Assembly (NCBI GenBank): GCA_021773815.1
Contig: JAJFJS010000127.1
Span: forward strand, 1-61,141
Length of the DNA stretch: 61,141 nucleotides
DNA from: Gammaproteobacteria bacterium
GTDB lineage: Bacteria > Pseudomonadota > Gammaproteobacteria > Steroidobacterales > GCA-2729495
Direction of reading: 5' to 3'
Shown here: piece after piece, positions 19,858-27,735 of the stretch
Layout of the letters: each line of letters starts with the position of its first letter
Position numbering within the stretch: the stretch's first letter is position 1
The notes under the pieces: model-generated
Databases searched by the model: none
Told to the model about the DNA's origin: nothing
Seen by the model: the letters and a program-made list of their open reading frames with translations, nothing else
Translations under genes and position numbers: made by a program

Positions 19858-22800
19858 CTAATTAGGGAAAAATGCAAACGCGCCCGCATACTTTTTGCCC
19901 TGGGTCCGATCATCAACAATCACCAGAACCGGCGCCGGGAAGACGCCTGAAGTATGGACGACGGGGAAGCCAAACCCGAGGACGAGTTCAATGCACTCGG
20001 GTGACGAATCCAGAATACAGCCACGAATTCGATCGTGAACCTGCGCCGTTTGAATTCCCGCTTCACTGCTACTGGCAATATCTTCGAGCGTTTGCCCCAA
20101 ATCAGCCACGTCTTCGAGAGATTCCGGAATCCCGAACTCCAGAATTGCTTCCAGCGCAGCCTGGTATCGATCGGGCCCGATGACCAAGACCGTAAACGAC
20201 CTGGAATCGCGACTAAGACCCGGAATTTCGACCACCGAGTTATCCGCATTAAAAATATGGAAACTCAATGAAGCACCGGTAATGATGCCAGCGATCGGCC
20301 CCACGGTCTGATCGGCGAGCAGGGCACTCGCGGCCTCTAATACGAGACTGGCCGAAACCAGTCTTGTGATGTGAGGAACATAGAGGTCCTTGATCAGGGT
20401 CATGCGAATCGAGCTGGCCGTCATCAAGCCGCCAAACGAGAAGAAGGCGTTTCTTGTTTCACGATAGAACTCTGCCGGCGTTTGATTCGCGAATCTTGCT
20501 GAGTCGTCGGCATCAAGCTGCATTGCAAGAAATCCGTTGTCTGCCAGCACACCAATCATCGCCTGCAGATCCGCATAAACCATCTGCGGTACAAGTTGCG
20601 ATAGCAGCACGTAGTTTTCTGCGTTGTAGTAGACCCGGGCGCCCACGGAATAACCGCCAACCTGGCTATTAAATTGAGTGATGCGCGAGCTAAGTGAGTT
20701 ATTCAATGCTCGGGCGCGAATATCGTCATTACGACCAAGCGCTGGATTTAAGTTTTCAAGGAAAGAAATGTTTTCCTCAATGGAATTTTCCAACGTGGAA
20801 TACAACACTGAACCCTGATCGAGCTCTCCAAAACCAGCGCTAAAGCCTGATGCCGCAGACTGCAGGTATGTTGGAATAAAGCCGACTTCCGGTGCAAACG
20901 CATTGATTTTTGCCAGCGCTTCAGGGTCCACTCCATCGCGGAGCACTACCAATTGTTGAGCGAGCGACTGAATTGCGAAAACGTCATTGCTCTCCACTGC
21001 TACGACCAGTTGCGAGTACACCGTAACCACATCATCGATGGTCTCTGCGAACTGCGCGATTGGCTCAAAATAGTCGCCAGGTACCAGTCCCGAACGCACG
21101 ATAAAGGGAATTGAAGCAGATCCGAGAACTCCGGCGTCAACTTCAAACCTGAACGAACCCCTCGTATCTGCAGACGTGGTTACTGCCGTCGTGCCTGCAA
21201 CCGGCAAGGCTCCCACAGCACCGACGTCTGGAGCAACGGTGATAACGACCGGGGGCTGCGGCGCCAACGGAATCCCGTCGTTGTCAAAAACCGTTACCGA
21301 AGCGGCAATTGTATCGCCGGAACCTACTATGACCTGGTCGAGTGTCACGAGCAGCGCAGGTCCTGAGGAAATCGTAACGTCGATAACTGACTCAAACGCT
21401 ACCTCGGTGAACGGCGCAATACTCTGAGTGACCACGACGCCCGCCGGAGCGGTGTCGCTATTTGCGCGCGTCACATTTCCCAGGAGCAAACCAGTGGATT
21501 CGACGACTGCCTCAGCCGCACTCTGGCTGAGATCGGTCAAGGTTGGGACAAGAATCGGACGCGGACCGAGCGAGATAACGTAGTTGATAAAAGCGCCTGC
21601 TGCGCTGGTCAGGCCGTCAGTAACACTTTGCGATATGACTTGGCCCACAGGAACGGTAAAGCTGTACCCTTGAGTCACACTGCCTACCGCAAGCCCGGCA
21701 TCGATCAAAGCGTCGCCAGCTGTTGCTTCGTCCAACCCGATTAACGGGGGCACGGTCACCGGCGGCACAACAGCTATTTCATAGGACTGCTCGTCGCTAT
21801 TGCCTTGAAGGTCGGTCACCACGATATGCACGCGGTGAGTACCGAGATCAGCCTGTTGTGGCGCCCAATCGGTGACGCCGAATTGATTCAGTGTCATACC
21901 CTGAGGCGCATCGACCAGCGCCCAGGCGAATACGTCGCCAAAGTCCCCATCCGTTGCCAGCGCGCCGTAGCTATAAGGGAAACCCGGTGACGCCCCCAAT
22001 GGCGGATTCGAAATAATCGTCGGCGCATTGACGTTGGTAACGGCTATGGAGACGGTCGCCTCGTTTGAAGACGCAACGCCATCGTCGGCATAGTAAGTAA
22101 ACGCATCGGTCAGACCGGGATCTTCAAAAGGAACGACCGCAACGCCGTTGTATTGATTCAATCCGGGAATTAGCCACTGCGGAGCCGGATATGCCGGAAT
22201 ATAACCATCGAGCCCAACGTGAGTTGGCTGATTGATCAACTGATTACGAATAGCACGCGCCGGCGGAAATGGATTCGCGGCGATTCCTTCGACAATGTAC
22301 AACGGGCCGATTCCAAGGTTGGGAGCAATCGGATAGGTAATCTCCGCGGCTCCGTCATCGTCGAGATCCGCAATAAGCGGAAAAATCTGACGACCCGCCA
22401 GAATTGAGTTGGGAAACGGAGCCGCATACCTGGCTACTTCCAGCCCGGTGTCGCCCCGAAAAATGAAGACGCCCGAAACCGCGGGGGCATCAGTACGAAG
22501 ATAACTGGTAATTTCATCGATTCCGTCGCGGTCATAGTCAAAGGCAACCGTGGTGATGCCGATATTGAGTTCCGCTGCGGAGGACCTGTATACGGTGTCG
22601 CGATGCGACCACATCTCGCTGCCGTCGGTATCGAAAGCCGTGATATAGGACCTGCCTGGCCCGGTTCCGGAGCCGCCGTGAAAAGCGAATTCCGGTTGTC
22701 CGTCCCCGTCAAAGTCTCCGATCGTCATTTCGCTGGTTGCGCCCGAAAATTCCACATTGGGCACAGTCCACGTCGGCGGGCCCGGCGTATGCTCAAACAG

Positions 22801-25599
22801 GTAAATATTGACGGAATCTCGGCCCAGGATCTCGGGAAAGGGATCGTTATCGAAGTTGGCAATCGCCACCGTCAAATGCTGGGGCAAAAAATTAGAACCC
22901 TGGTCGGTTTGAAGACTGAACTCCAGGTTACCGTTGTGATCGATCACGTTGGTGTGATAGATGATCTCCACAGTGCCATCGAGGTCCAGATCGACGACCG
23001 CGAGCGGTTTCTCATCGTGATCTCCACCCTGTTCCGCGCCGGAAAACTCCCATCGAATGGTGCCATCGGAGTTGTAGGCGATAACGGCGCCTAACGCACC
23101 GAACACACTGCTCGGGCTATACGAAAGTGGCATCAGTATTTCCGTGCTGCCGTCACCATCCAGGTCAATCACGGTCGGTCCAATTCCGTAGTAGTAGTTT
23201 AGACCGCCATTCGGAAGCGGCAGACTGACTGACTCCGACGCACCGTCTGGTAAGGACCAGACTAAAGAGCCGTCGCCGATGTTGATCGCAACGAGACGCG
23301 CTTTATCAGTGCCGCCGCCGGGCGGCCCATTGCGCACCAGAATCAACTCCAGGTCCGGGTCAGAATCGAGGTTGGCCATTGCCATTGGCGTGCTCGACGG
23401 AAAAGAACCGTAGGTTGCGTAAGCGAGATTCAACGGGGGCTGCTTCAAGGAACAATCCGCGCCGTTCAGTACGTTCACCTGCCCGTTGAAAAGATTTAAG
23501 TTGTTAAATCCGATGATTTCGGTTGTGCCGTCGTGATCCCAATCACCGACGAGCGGCATCAACCCACCGTGAAGGCCCGCCGACTGGCACCGAAATTGCA
23601 GGCCGACAGTGATATTCGGGTTCGCCGGAGGCGTATAGAGGAACCCGCCATCACCCGGGAAACTGTCCAGCGTCCCCAGCGTTGTTACACTCGTGTTTGA
23701 CGCCGAGAGGGGGTCATTGTTCGGATCAGTATCGTTGGCAAGCACACCAAGGGCAGGAATTTGAAGCTGGAAATCACGATCAATCGTATAGGCGTCATCG
23801 ACCGCGACCGGGGGTAACTGCGGCTGCGCAACTGTAATCGAGAAAGTCATGCTGTCCGTCGCGCCGGCACCATCGGTAACGCCGGCCGTAAGAGCGACCG
23901 TACCTGCGTCGCTGGAACTGGAGGTCCAGCTAAATGCGCCGCTTACCGGGTCAAACTGCATCCCCGCAGGCGCACCGTCCAAGGAAAATGTGAGCACATC
24001 GTTTTCGTCGCCGTCGGTTGCGGCGAGGGTGCGCTGGATGGTGGTCTGGGGGCCGATCGATATGTCTGCCACCGGATCGATCACCGGCGGACTATTGAAC
24101 GATTCAGCCAATACCTCGATGCTAAAGGAAGTTGCCGCCGATTGACCGCCCGGATCCGTCACCGTCACGGTCGCTGAATAGTTGCCTGCTTGTGCGGCAG
24201 TCGGCGTCCAGGACACTGCCCCGGTTGCGACGTTAACGACCAGTCCCGCAGGTGATGCGGTTATACCGTAGCGCAACGCCTCCCCTTCAGGATCAAAGCC
24301 TGCAGCGGTCGCCATTACAGTCTGATTGATAACCGTCACCTGATTGGCAATCGGCGCAATAGACGGCGGCTGGTCACCGTCGCCATTATTGACGACCAAC
24401 AGATAGATCTGGCGATCCGTCAGTCCGACAGAGTCCGTCACGAGCACGTCAACGTCCGCGGGACCCGCAACACCAGGAGTCCAGCTGATCATGCCGGTTA
24501 CGGAATTCATGCTCATCCCCGCCGGTGCGAGCTGAAGCGAATAGGTCAGGACGTCACCGAGATCGGGATCCGTGGCCGTTACGTTGTACGCATACGCCTC
24601 GCCGACGCTCCCGGAGGTATTTGCGCTCGAAGTAATCTCCGGCGGATTGTTCCCGGAAAATATCGCCGTGACCGTTGTGCCATCCAGGGCGCTGTCATCG
24701 ATACCGTCGTTGACAACCAGGGTCGCTAGGTAACTACCGGCAATATCGGCCGTGAAGCTTGGCGTCGGACTCGTGCTGTCGGACAAGGCCGCCGCGCTAC
24801 CTGCGGGAACCGTCAGGTTCCACTGAAACGTTAACGGGTCCCCGTCACCATCGGTCGATCCGAGACCGTTTAGATTCACTGGAGAACCGATGCTTACCAT
24901 CTGATCCGGACCCGCATCTGCGACGGGCGGCGTATTCACGAAGACGTCTCGAGCCGTGATAGTGACGGAATCAGGTGTACTGCTGTCCGCGCCGTCACTG
25001 ACGACTAGCGTCGCAATGTAGATGCCCGGAATATCCGCGGTGAAACTTGGCGACTCGGTCTGGTCGCCCGTCAGACTGGCCGACGATCCAACAGGGATCG
25101 ACAGCATCCATGAATACGCTATGGAATCTCCATCAGGATCGAACGAACCCCCGCCGAATAAACTGACAACGCTGCCCTCGTCGACAGCCTGATCCGGTCC
25201 TGCATCCGCCGTCGGCGGCGTATTGCTGCTCGGTTCGTCTGCCGTGAAAGACCAGACCAGGTTGCTCTGATCAAACACGTAGCGTCGGTTGTGGACAACG
25301 GTAAAGGTATCTGGCGAGCTGGTTTCCCCGCTGAGGATATTGCCGAAGACCACCACCCCTTCCACAACCTGCGTGACAGGATTGACGGAACTCACGGTGC
25401 CGACAACGTTATTCAATGCCCCGCCCGCGTTGCTGACCGCTGCAGTAAAGGTGTATTCGTAGTTGGTGCGGCCGACGCGGCGCGAACTGACTGGCTGAAT
25501 ATCGTTGACCGCCAGGTTGGCAACCTGGGCAAGAACTACGGGGGCTTCCGAAAGAAATGCAATCGCAATAACTGCGAGCAGAAGTGTCATGCGACGCAT
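19858..25599 (-). CDS. Giant secreted protein with PKD/cadherin-like repeats, an FG-GAP propeller and PASTA domains
   Basis: 1913 residues. Starts at MRRMTLLLAVIAIAFL, with GAGG 8-11 bases upstream; a signal peptide ends near VLA-Q (24-25). Layout by residue: an N-terminal beta domain (25-125); two PKD-like repeats beginning ADAGPDQ (about 129 and 221); three putative-Ig (He_PIG-like) repeats (about 316-590); a cadherin-like domain opening at VAVDDAYTIDRD (595); an FG-GAP/VCBS propeller (about 667-1156) with eight DxDxDG-type calcium motifs (e.g. DWDHDGTTE, DLDGDGSTE, DFDGDGQPE); the end of the cadherin-like domain (DAFTYYADDGVASSNEA, about 1160); another Ig repeat; two PASTA domains (VPPLIGLDEA, VPTLTDLSQS; about 1280-1413); an Ig-like domain; and a 400-residue helical C terminus I do not recognise. 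It is probably an extracellular adhesin or matrix protein. No PEP-CTERM, autotransporter or membrane anchor is seen. It is more AT-rich than the flanking core genes and divergent from the PEP-CTERM gene. Confidence 0.85.
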   Translation of the reverse strand: MRRMTLLLAVIAIAFLSEAPVVLAQVANLAVNDIQPVSSRRVGRTNYEYTFTAAVSNAGGALNNVVGTVSSVNPVTQVVEGVVVFGNILSGETSSPDTFTVVHNRRYVFDQSNLVWSFTADEPSSNTPPTADAGPDQAVDEGSVVSLFGGGSFDPDGDSIAYSWMLSIPVGSSASLTGDQTESPSFTADIPGIYIATLVVSDGADSSTPDSVTITARDVFVNTPPVADAGPDQMVSIGSPVNLNGLGSTDGDGDPLTFQWNLTVPAGSAAALSDSTSPTPSFTADIAGSYLATLVVNDGIDDSALDGTTVTAIFSGNNPPEITSSANTSGSVGEAYAYNVTATDPDLGDVLTYSLQLAPAGMSMNSVTGMISWTPGVAGPADVDVLVTDSVGLTDRQIYLLVVNNGDGDQPPSIAPIANQVTVINQTVMATAAGFDPEGEALRYGITASPAGLVVNVATGAVSWTPTAAQAGNYSATVTVTDPGGQSAATSFSIEVLAESFNSPPVIDPVADISIGPQTTIQRTLAATDGDENDVLTFSLDGAPAGMQFDPVSGAFSWTSSSSDAGTVALTAGVTDGAGATDSMTFSITVAQPQLPPVAVDDAYTIDRDFQLQIPALGVLANDTDPNNDPLSASNTSVTTLGTLDSFPGDGGFLYTPPANPNITVGLQFRCQSAGLHGGLMPLVGDWDHDGTTEIIGFNNLNLFNGQVNVLNGADCSLKQPPLNLAYATYGSFPSSTPMAMANLDSDPDLELILVRNGPPGGGTDKARLVAINIGDGSLVWSLPDGASESVSLPLPNGGLNYYYGIGPTVIDLDGDGSTEILMPLSYSPSSVFGALGAVIAYNSDGTIRWEFSGAEQGGDHDEKPLAVVDLDLDGTVEIIYHTNVIDHNGNLEFSLQTDQGSNFLPQHLTVAIANFDNDPFPEILGRDSVNIYLFEHTPGPPTWTVPNVEFSGATSEMTIGDFDGDGQPEFAFHGGSGTGPGRSYITAFDTDGSEMWSHRDTVYRSSAAELNIGITTVAFDYDRDGIDEITSYLRTDAPAVSGVFIFRGDTGLEVARYAAPFPNSILAGRQIFPLIADLDDDGAAEITYPIAPNLGIGPLYIVEGIAANPFPPARAIRNQLINQPTHVGLDGYIPAYPAPQWLIPGLNQYNGVAVVPFEDPGLTDAFTYYADDGVASSNEATVSIAVTNVNAPTIISNPPLGASPGFPYSYGALATDGDFGDVFAWALVDAPQGMTLNQFGVTDWAPQQADLGTHRVHIVVTDLQGNSDEQSYEIAVVPPVTVPPLIGLDEATAGDALIDAGLAVGSVTQGYSFTVPVGQVISQSVTDGLTSAAGAFINYVISLGPRPILVPTLTDLSQSAAEAVVESTGLLLGNVTRANSDTAPAGVVVTQSIAPFTEVAFESVIDVTISSGPALLVTLDQVIVGSGDTIAASVTVFDNDGIPLAPQPPVVITVAPDVGAVGALPVAGTTAVTTSADTRGSFRFEVDAGVLGSASIPFIVRSGLVPGDYFEPIAQFAETIDDVVTVYSQLVVAVESNDVFAIQSLAQQLVVLRDGVDPEALAKINAFAPEVGFIPTYLQSAASGFSAGFGELDQGSVLYSTLENSIEENISFLENLNPALGRNDDIRARALNNSLSSRITQFNSQVGGYSVGARVYYNAENYVLLSQLVPQMVYADLQAMIGVLADNGFLAMQLDADDSARFANQTPAEFYRETRNAFFSFGGLMTASSIRMTLIKDLYVPHITRLVSASLVLEAASALLADQTVGPIAGIITGASLSFHIFNADNSVVEIPGLSRDSRSFTVLVIGPDRYQAALEAILEFGIPESLEDVADLGQTLEDIASSSEAGIQTAQVHDRIRGCILDSSPECIELVLGFGFPVVHTSGVFPAPVLVIVDDRTQGKKYAGAFAFFPN

Positions 25600-25765
25600 T
25601 ATGTTACCTCGATAGTTTTCGCGAATGCTGATCAGGCCTGAACAACGAGTTCGCAATAGTTTTTATTCTGCGATTACTCTATCATAGCGCAGCAATAATA
25701 ATAGCCTGATATTAAATAGCTACCCAATATTGGTTAGAGGGAAAGCTAAAGGGCAGAGGTTTTTT

Positions 25766-26383
25766 ATGCGACCGATACGGAACGTTTCATTGGGTGTAGC
25801 TCTACTTTGGTGCATGACCAGTCAGGCCTCCCCGATTTTTTATACGGCAACTGACCTCGCCGACGATATAGCCGGTGAAGATCTTTGGCGTTACGACTAT
25901 GAAGTAGCGAACACTACCGGATTTGATATCGGCTACTTCGCTATCTACTTCGATATTTTCGATACGGATTTTCGTCTGATTTCCGACCCTTTTTTCGGCG
26001 ACGAAATCGATCCAGCCGATTACACCACTCCCCTGGGCTGGTCCGGAACAGGCTTGCCTCACGACTTTTTCTTCGGCGATGAAGGCCAATTCATATTCGG
26101 CATGGATGCGGGGCTTTTCGGTCCGACTTCCGCCGCCAATGCAGTCCCGGGGTTCTCGGTAACGTTTATCTGGAATGGTCTCAGCGGCGTTCCGACCAGT
26201 CAGTTTTTTGAGTACTTCGATGATCCGGAGGGATTCATTCCAGTGGGCTCTTCGTTCACTCAGCTCAGAGAGCCCCCGCAATCTGTACCCGAACCGGGTA
26301 ATACCGCCCTGTTAATTGGCCTGGGACTCCTCGCGCTCGCCGTGCGCCGCAGGCGGACTGTCCCCATCAGGGACGGCGCCTGA
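25766..26383 (+). CDS. PEP-CTERM sorted secreted protein
   Basis: 205 residues. The ATG at 25766 is chosen for AGAGG 7 bases upstream. A Sec signal peptide (MRPIRNVSLGVALLWCMTSQA) is followed by an acidic, aromatic-rich beta domain with no cysteine. The C terminus has VPEPGNTALLIGLG, a hydrophobic helix and RRRR, the PEP-CTERM signal cut by exosortase. The exosortase and matrix genes must be elsewhere. Family proteins are usually exported with exopolysaccharide. It shares a 166-base AT-rich intergenic region with the divergent giant gene and is convergent with the protease gene. Function beyond sorting is unknown. Confidence 0.88.
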   Translation: MRPIRNVSLGVALLWCMTSQASPIFYTATDLADDIAGEDLWRYDYEVANTTGFDIGYFAIYFDIFDTDFRLISDPFFGDEIDPADYTTPLGWSGTGLPHDFFFGDEGQFIFGMDAGLFGPTSAANAVPGFSVTFIWNGLSGVPTSQFFEYFDDPEGFIPVGSSFTQLREPPQSVPEPGNTALLIGLGLLALAVRRRRTVPIRDGA

Positions 26384-26420
26384 CTTCATTTTGCGGTCGC
26401 CCTATCCCTGTCATTCAAAC

Positions 26421-26449
26421 CGGAGCCCGATCGTTACGGCCGGGCTCCG
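26421..26449. terminator. Bidirectional terminator, PEP-CTERM gene / protease gene
   Basis: CGGAGCCCG (26421-26429) pairs perfectly with CGGGCTCCG (26441-26449). TTTAT follows on the plus strand and GTTTG on the minus strand. The loop contains the protease stop codon, so one hairpin serves both convergent genes. Confidence 0.65.
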
Positions 26450-27159
26450 TTTATCTGCCCTTGAAGCAAAACCACAAGCTCATTAACCGAAAGCGCAAAA
26501 CCTACTCCGCTGCCAATCGCCCCGCGGTTCGTAACGACGCCGACGATTTCACCCTGCAGATTAATTAGCGGCCCCCCGGAATTTCCCGGATTGATTGCAG
26601 CATCAGTCTGCAGGAACCACGGTCGCCGTATCGCGTCCGGCAGCGCGCTGATAATCCCGGTCGAAGCAGCCAACCCGGTCCCAAACGGATTGCCAATTGC
26701 AATAACAGGCTCGCCGACTCTCAGTACGTGCTCTTCAACCGGCAACACGACAATAGCTTCGTAGTCGGACACACGAAAAATTGCAATGTCCTGTTCTGCA
26801 TTGCTGAACACTTGTTGCATCAAACTCCGGCGACCATCAGCATGTACGATATAGGTGCCTCCGGCGCGCCACACATGTTCGTTCGTGACGACCAACTGCG
26901 GTGTCACAAAAAAACCACTGGCTAAGGTTTGCGTGCCGTCACCAACAGCAACCACTGCCCCAGACACGCTATCGATAACGTCGGCCGCACTCGGGACATG
27001 CGGTTGTGAGTAAATGCAACCGCTGCAGAACAAGACCAGACCGGCAACGAGCCCGTTGCGGACAGTTTTTGCCGCGATCCTGACGCGGGAAGGCACATCG
27101 ATGAATCGCCAACCGAAGTGCCACGAAAAATGAAGCATACTCAAGTTCCATTCATTCAT
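26434..27159 (-). CDS. Trypsin-like serine protease, secreted or lipoprotein, no PDZ domain
   Basis: An S1-type (HtrA-like) protease domain with the full triad: His in VVTNEHVW, Asp in AEQDIAIFRV and Ser in NPGNSGGPL. Export is shown by a hydrophobic stretch NGLVAGLVLFCSGC; the final Cys could be lipidated, though Cys at -3 is not a standard lipobox. The protein ends right after the protease domain, so it lacks the PDZ domains of DegP/DegS. The start is uncertain: ATG 27159 (241 aa), ATG 27138 or GTG 27186. It may process or police the secreted proteins encoded beside it (inference). Confidence 0.85.
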   Translation of the reverse strand: MNEWNLSMLHFSWHFGWRFIDVPSRVRIAAKTVRNGLVAGLVLFCSGCIYSQPHVPSAADVIDSVSGAVVAVGDGTQTLASGFFVTPQLVVTNEHVWRAGGTYIVHADGRRSLMQQVFSNAEQDIAIFRVSDYEAIVVLPVEEHVLRVGEPVIAIGNPFGTGLAASTGIISALPDAIRRPWFLQTDAAINPGNSGGPLINLQGEIVGVVTNRGAIGSGVGFALSVNELVVLLQGQINGARP

Positions 27160-27360
27160 TGGGATAATACATCTCGTGATGGTCACTAAAAAACGTGGTT
27201 TGGAGCGTAGCGCAATGGCACATGTGCATCAAACGAACCACGAACACCAAGCCAGGGAGCGAAACTCAGACGTCGTTCGGCACGAGACCACCGCGATGGA
27301 GCCTGAAAGCCGTAGGCTCTGTGAGTCTTAATATCGGACCCGGAGCGTTTGAAAAAGGTG

Positions 27361-27482
27361 GGCAACGGCGGCAGGATTTGACCCGGAAAAGCACGCTTTT
27401 CCGGGCATTAATTCGACTACAGATATTTTCAGCCGCCTGCGGCGACTGAAAATATAGTCTCATTAAAACCTGCGACCTTCGG
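27361..27482 (-). pseudogene. 3'-half copy of tRNA-fMet, interrupted by an 85-bp palindromic insert
   Basis: 27370-27381 equals 27583-27594 of the working tRNA gene (12 of 12), and 27467-27482 equals 27594-27609 (16 of 16). The two pieces are contiguous in the tRNA, sharing one base, and are split in the T loop by 27382-27466. The acceptor-end side (27361-27369) is partly similar. The 5' half is absent, as expected of an attachment-site duplication. Confidence 0.7.
27382..27466. repeat. Two-hairpin palindromic insert (MITE/REP-like)
   Basis: First hairpin: CCCGGAAAAGC / GCTTTTCCGGG, perfect, loop AC (27382-27405). Second hairpin: 27406-27466, with ATATTTTCAG (27423-27432) pairing CTGAAAATAT (27446-27455), CGCC/GGCG near the loop TGC, and further imperfect pairing of ATTAAT and GACTA outward. 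No open reading frame. It resembles a small non-autonomous palindromic element. Confidence 0.6.
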
Positions 27483-27500
27483 CCCCCTTAATAGACAAGC

Positions 27501-27533
27501 GAGCCCGACCTGGTCGGGCTCATAACCCGAAGG
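27501..27533 (+). repeat. Inverted copy of the tRNA-fMet anticodon arm within a 9-bp hairpin
   Basis: 27513-27533 (GTCGGGCTCATAACCCGAAG plus G) is identical over 21 bases to the tRNA-fMet anticodon region, but in the opposite orientation to the working gene. Its first 9 bases pair with GAGCCCGAC at 27501-27509 (loop CTG). Confidence 0.7.
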
Positions 27534-27535
27534 CC

Positions 27536-27560
27536 AAAAAAAAGCGCTGAAATTCAGCGC
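27536..27560 (-). terminator. Intrinsic terminator of tRNA-fMet
   Basis: On the minus strand a GCGCTGA/TCAGCGC stem with a 3-base loop is followed directly by eight T, 12 bases after the tRNA 3' end. Confidence 0.85.
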
Positions 27561-27572
27561 CTGGAAAGAGAT

Positions 27573-27649
27573 TGGTAGCGGGGGCAGGATTTGAACCTGC
27601 GACCTTCGGGTTATGAGCCCGACGAGCTGCCAGACTGCTCCACCCCGCA
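27573..27649 (-). tRNA. Initiator tRNA-fMet (CAT)
   Basis: A 77-base cloverleaf with CAT anticodon, three G-C pairs closing the anticodon stem (GGG/CCC), T arm GCAGG-TTCAAAT-CCTGC and encoded CCA. The 1-72 position is unpaired, the initiator hallmark, but here as T1-T72 rather than the C1-A72 of E. coli. It lies after nuoN and has its own promoter and terminator. Confidence 0.95.
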
Positions 27650-27663
27650 CCAGCAGGCTGCGC

Positions 27664-27692
27664 ATACTACGCCTTTATTCAAAGGCTCGCAA
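27664..27692 (-). promoter_or_regulatory. Promoter of tRNA-fMet
   Basis: TTGCGA, a 17-base spacer and TAGTAT on the minus strand, with a GC-rich discriminator (GCGCAG) typical of stringently controlled stable RNA promoters. The predicted start is about 8 bases before the tRNA. The spacer contains an inverted repeat GCCTTT/AAAGGC. Confidence 0.55.
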
Positions 27693-27735
27693 GCGTTATG
27701 CCCCGCTCCAGGGCGCCAACCCGGTTCAGCTCGAA

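Larger units (their letters stand above)
27160..27572. other. Gene-free stretch between the protease gene and tRNA-fMet, rich in hairpins and tRNA fragments
   Basis: Contains the probable protease promoter region, an imperfect inverted repeat built on CGTGGTT/AACCACG (27194-27242), a split 3'-half copy of tRNA-fMet, an inverted copy of its anticodon arm and the tRNA terminator. No protein gene is seen. Confidence 0.7.

Noticed and set aside
27382-27466. Group I intron in a tRNA-fMet copy
   Set aside because: The insert is 85 bases, far too short, with no P/Q/R/S core, and the tRNA copy lacks its 5' half.
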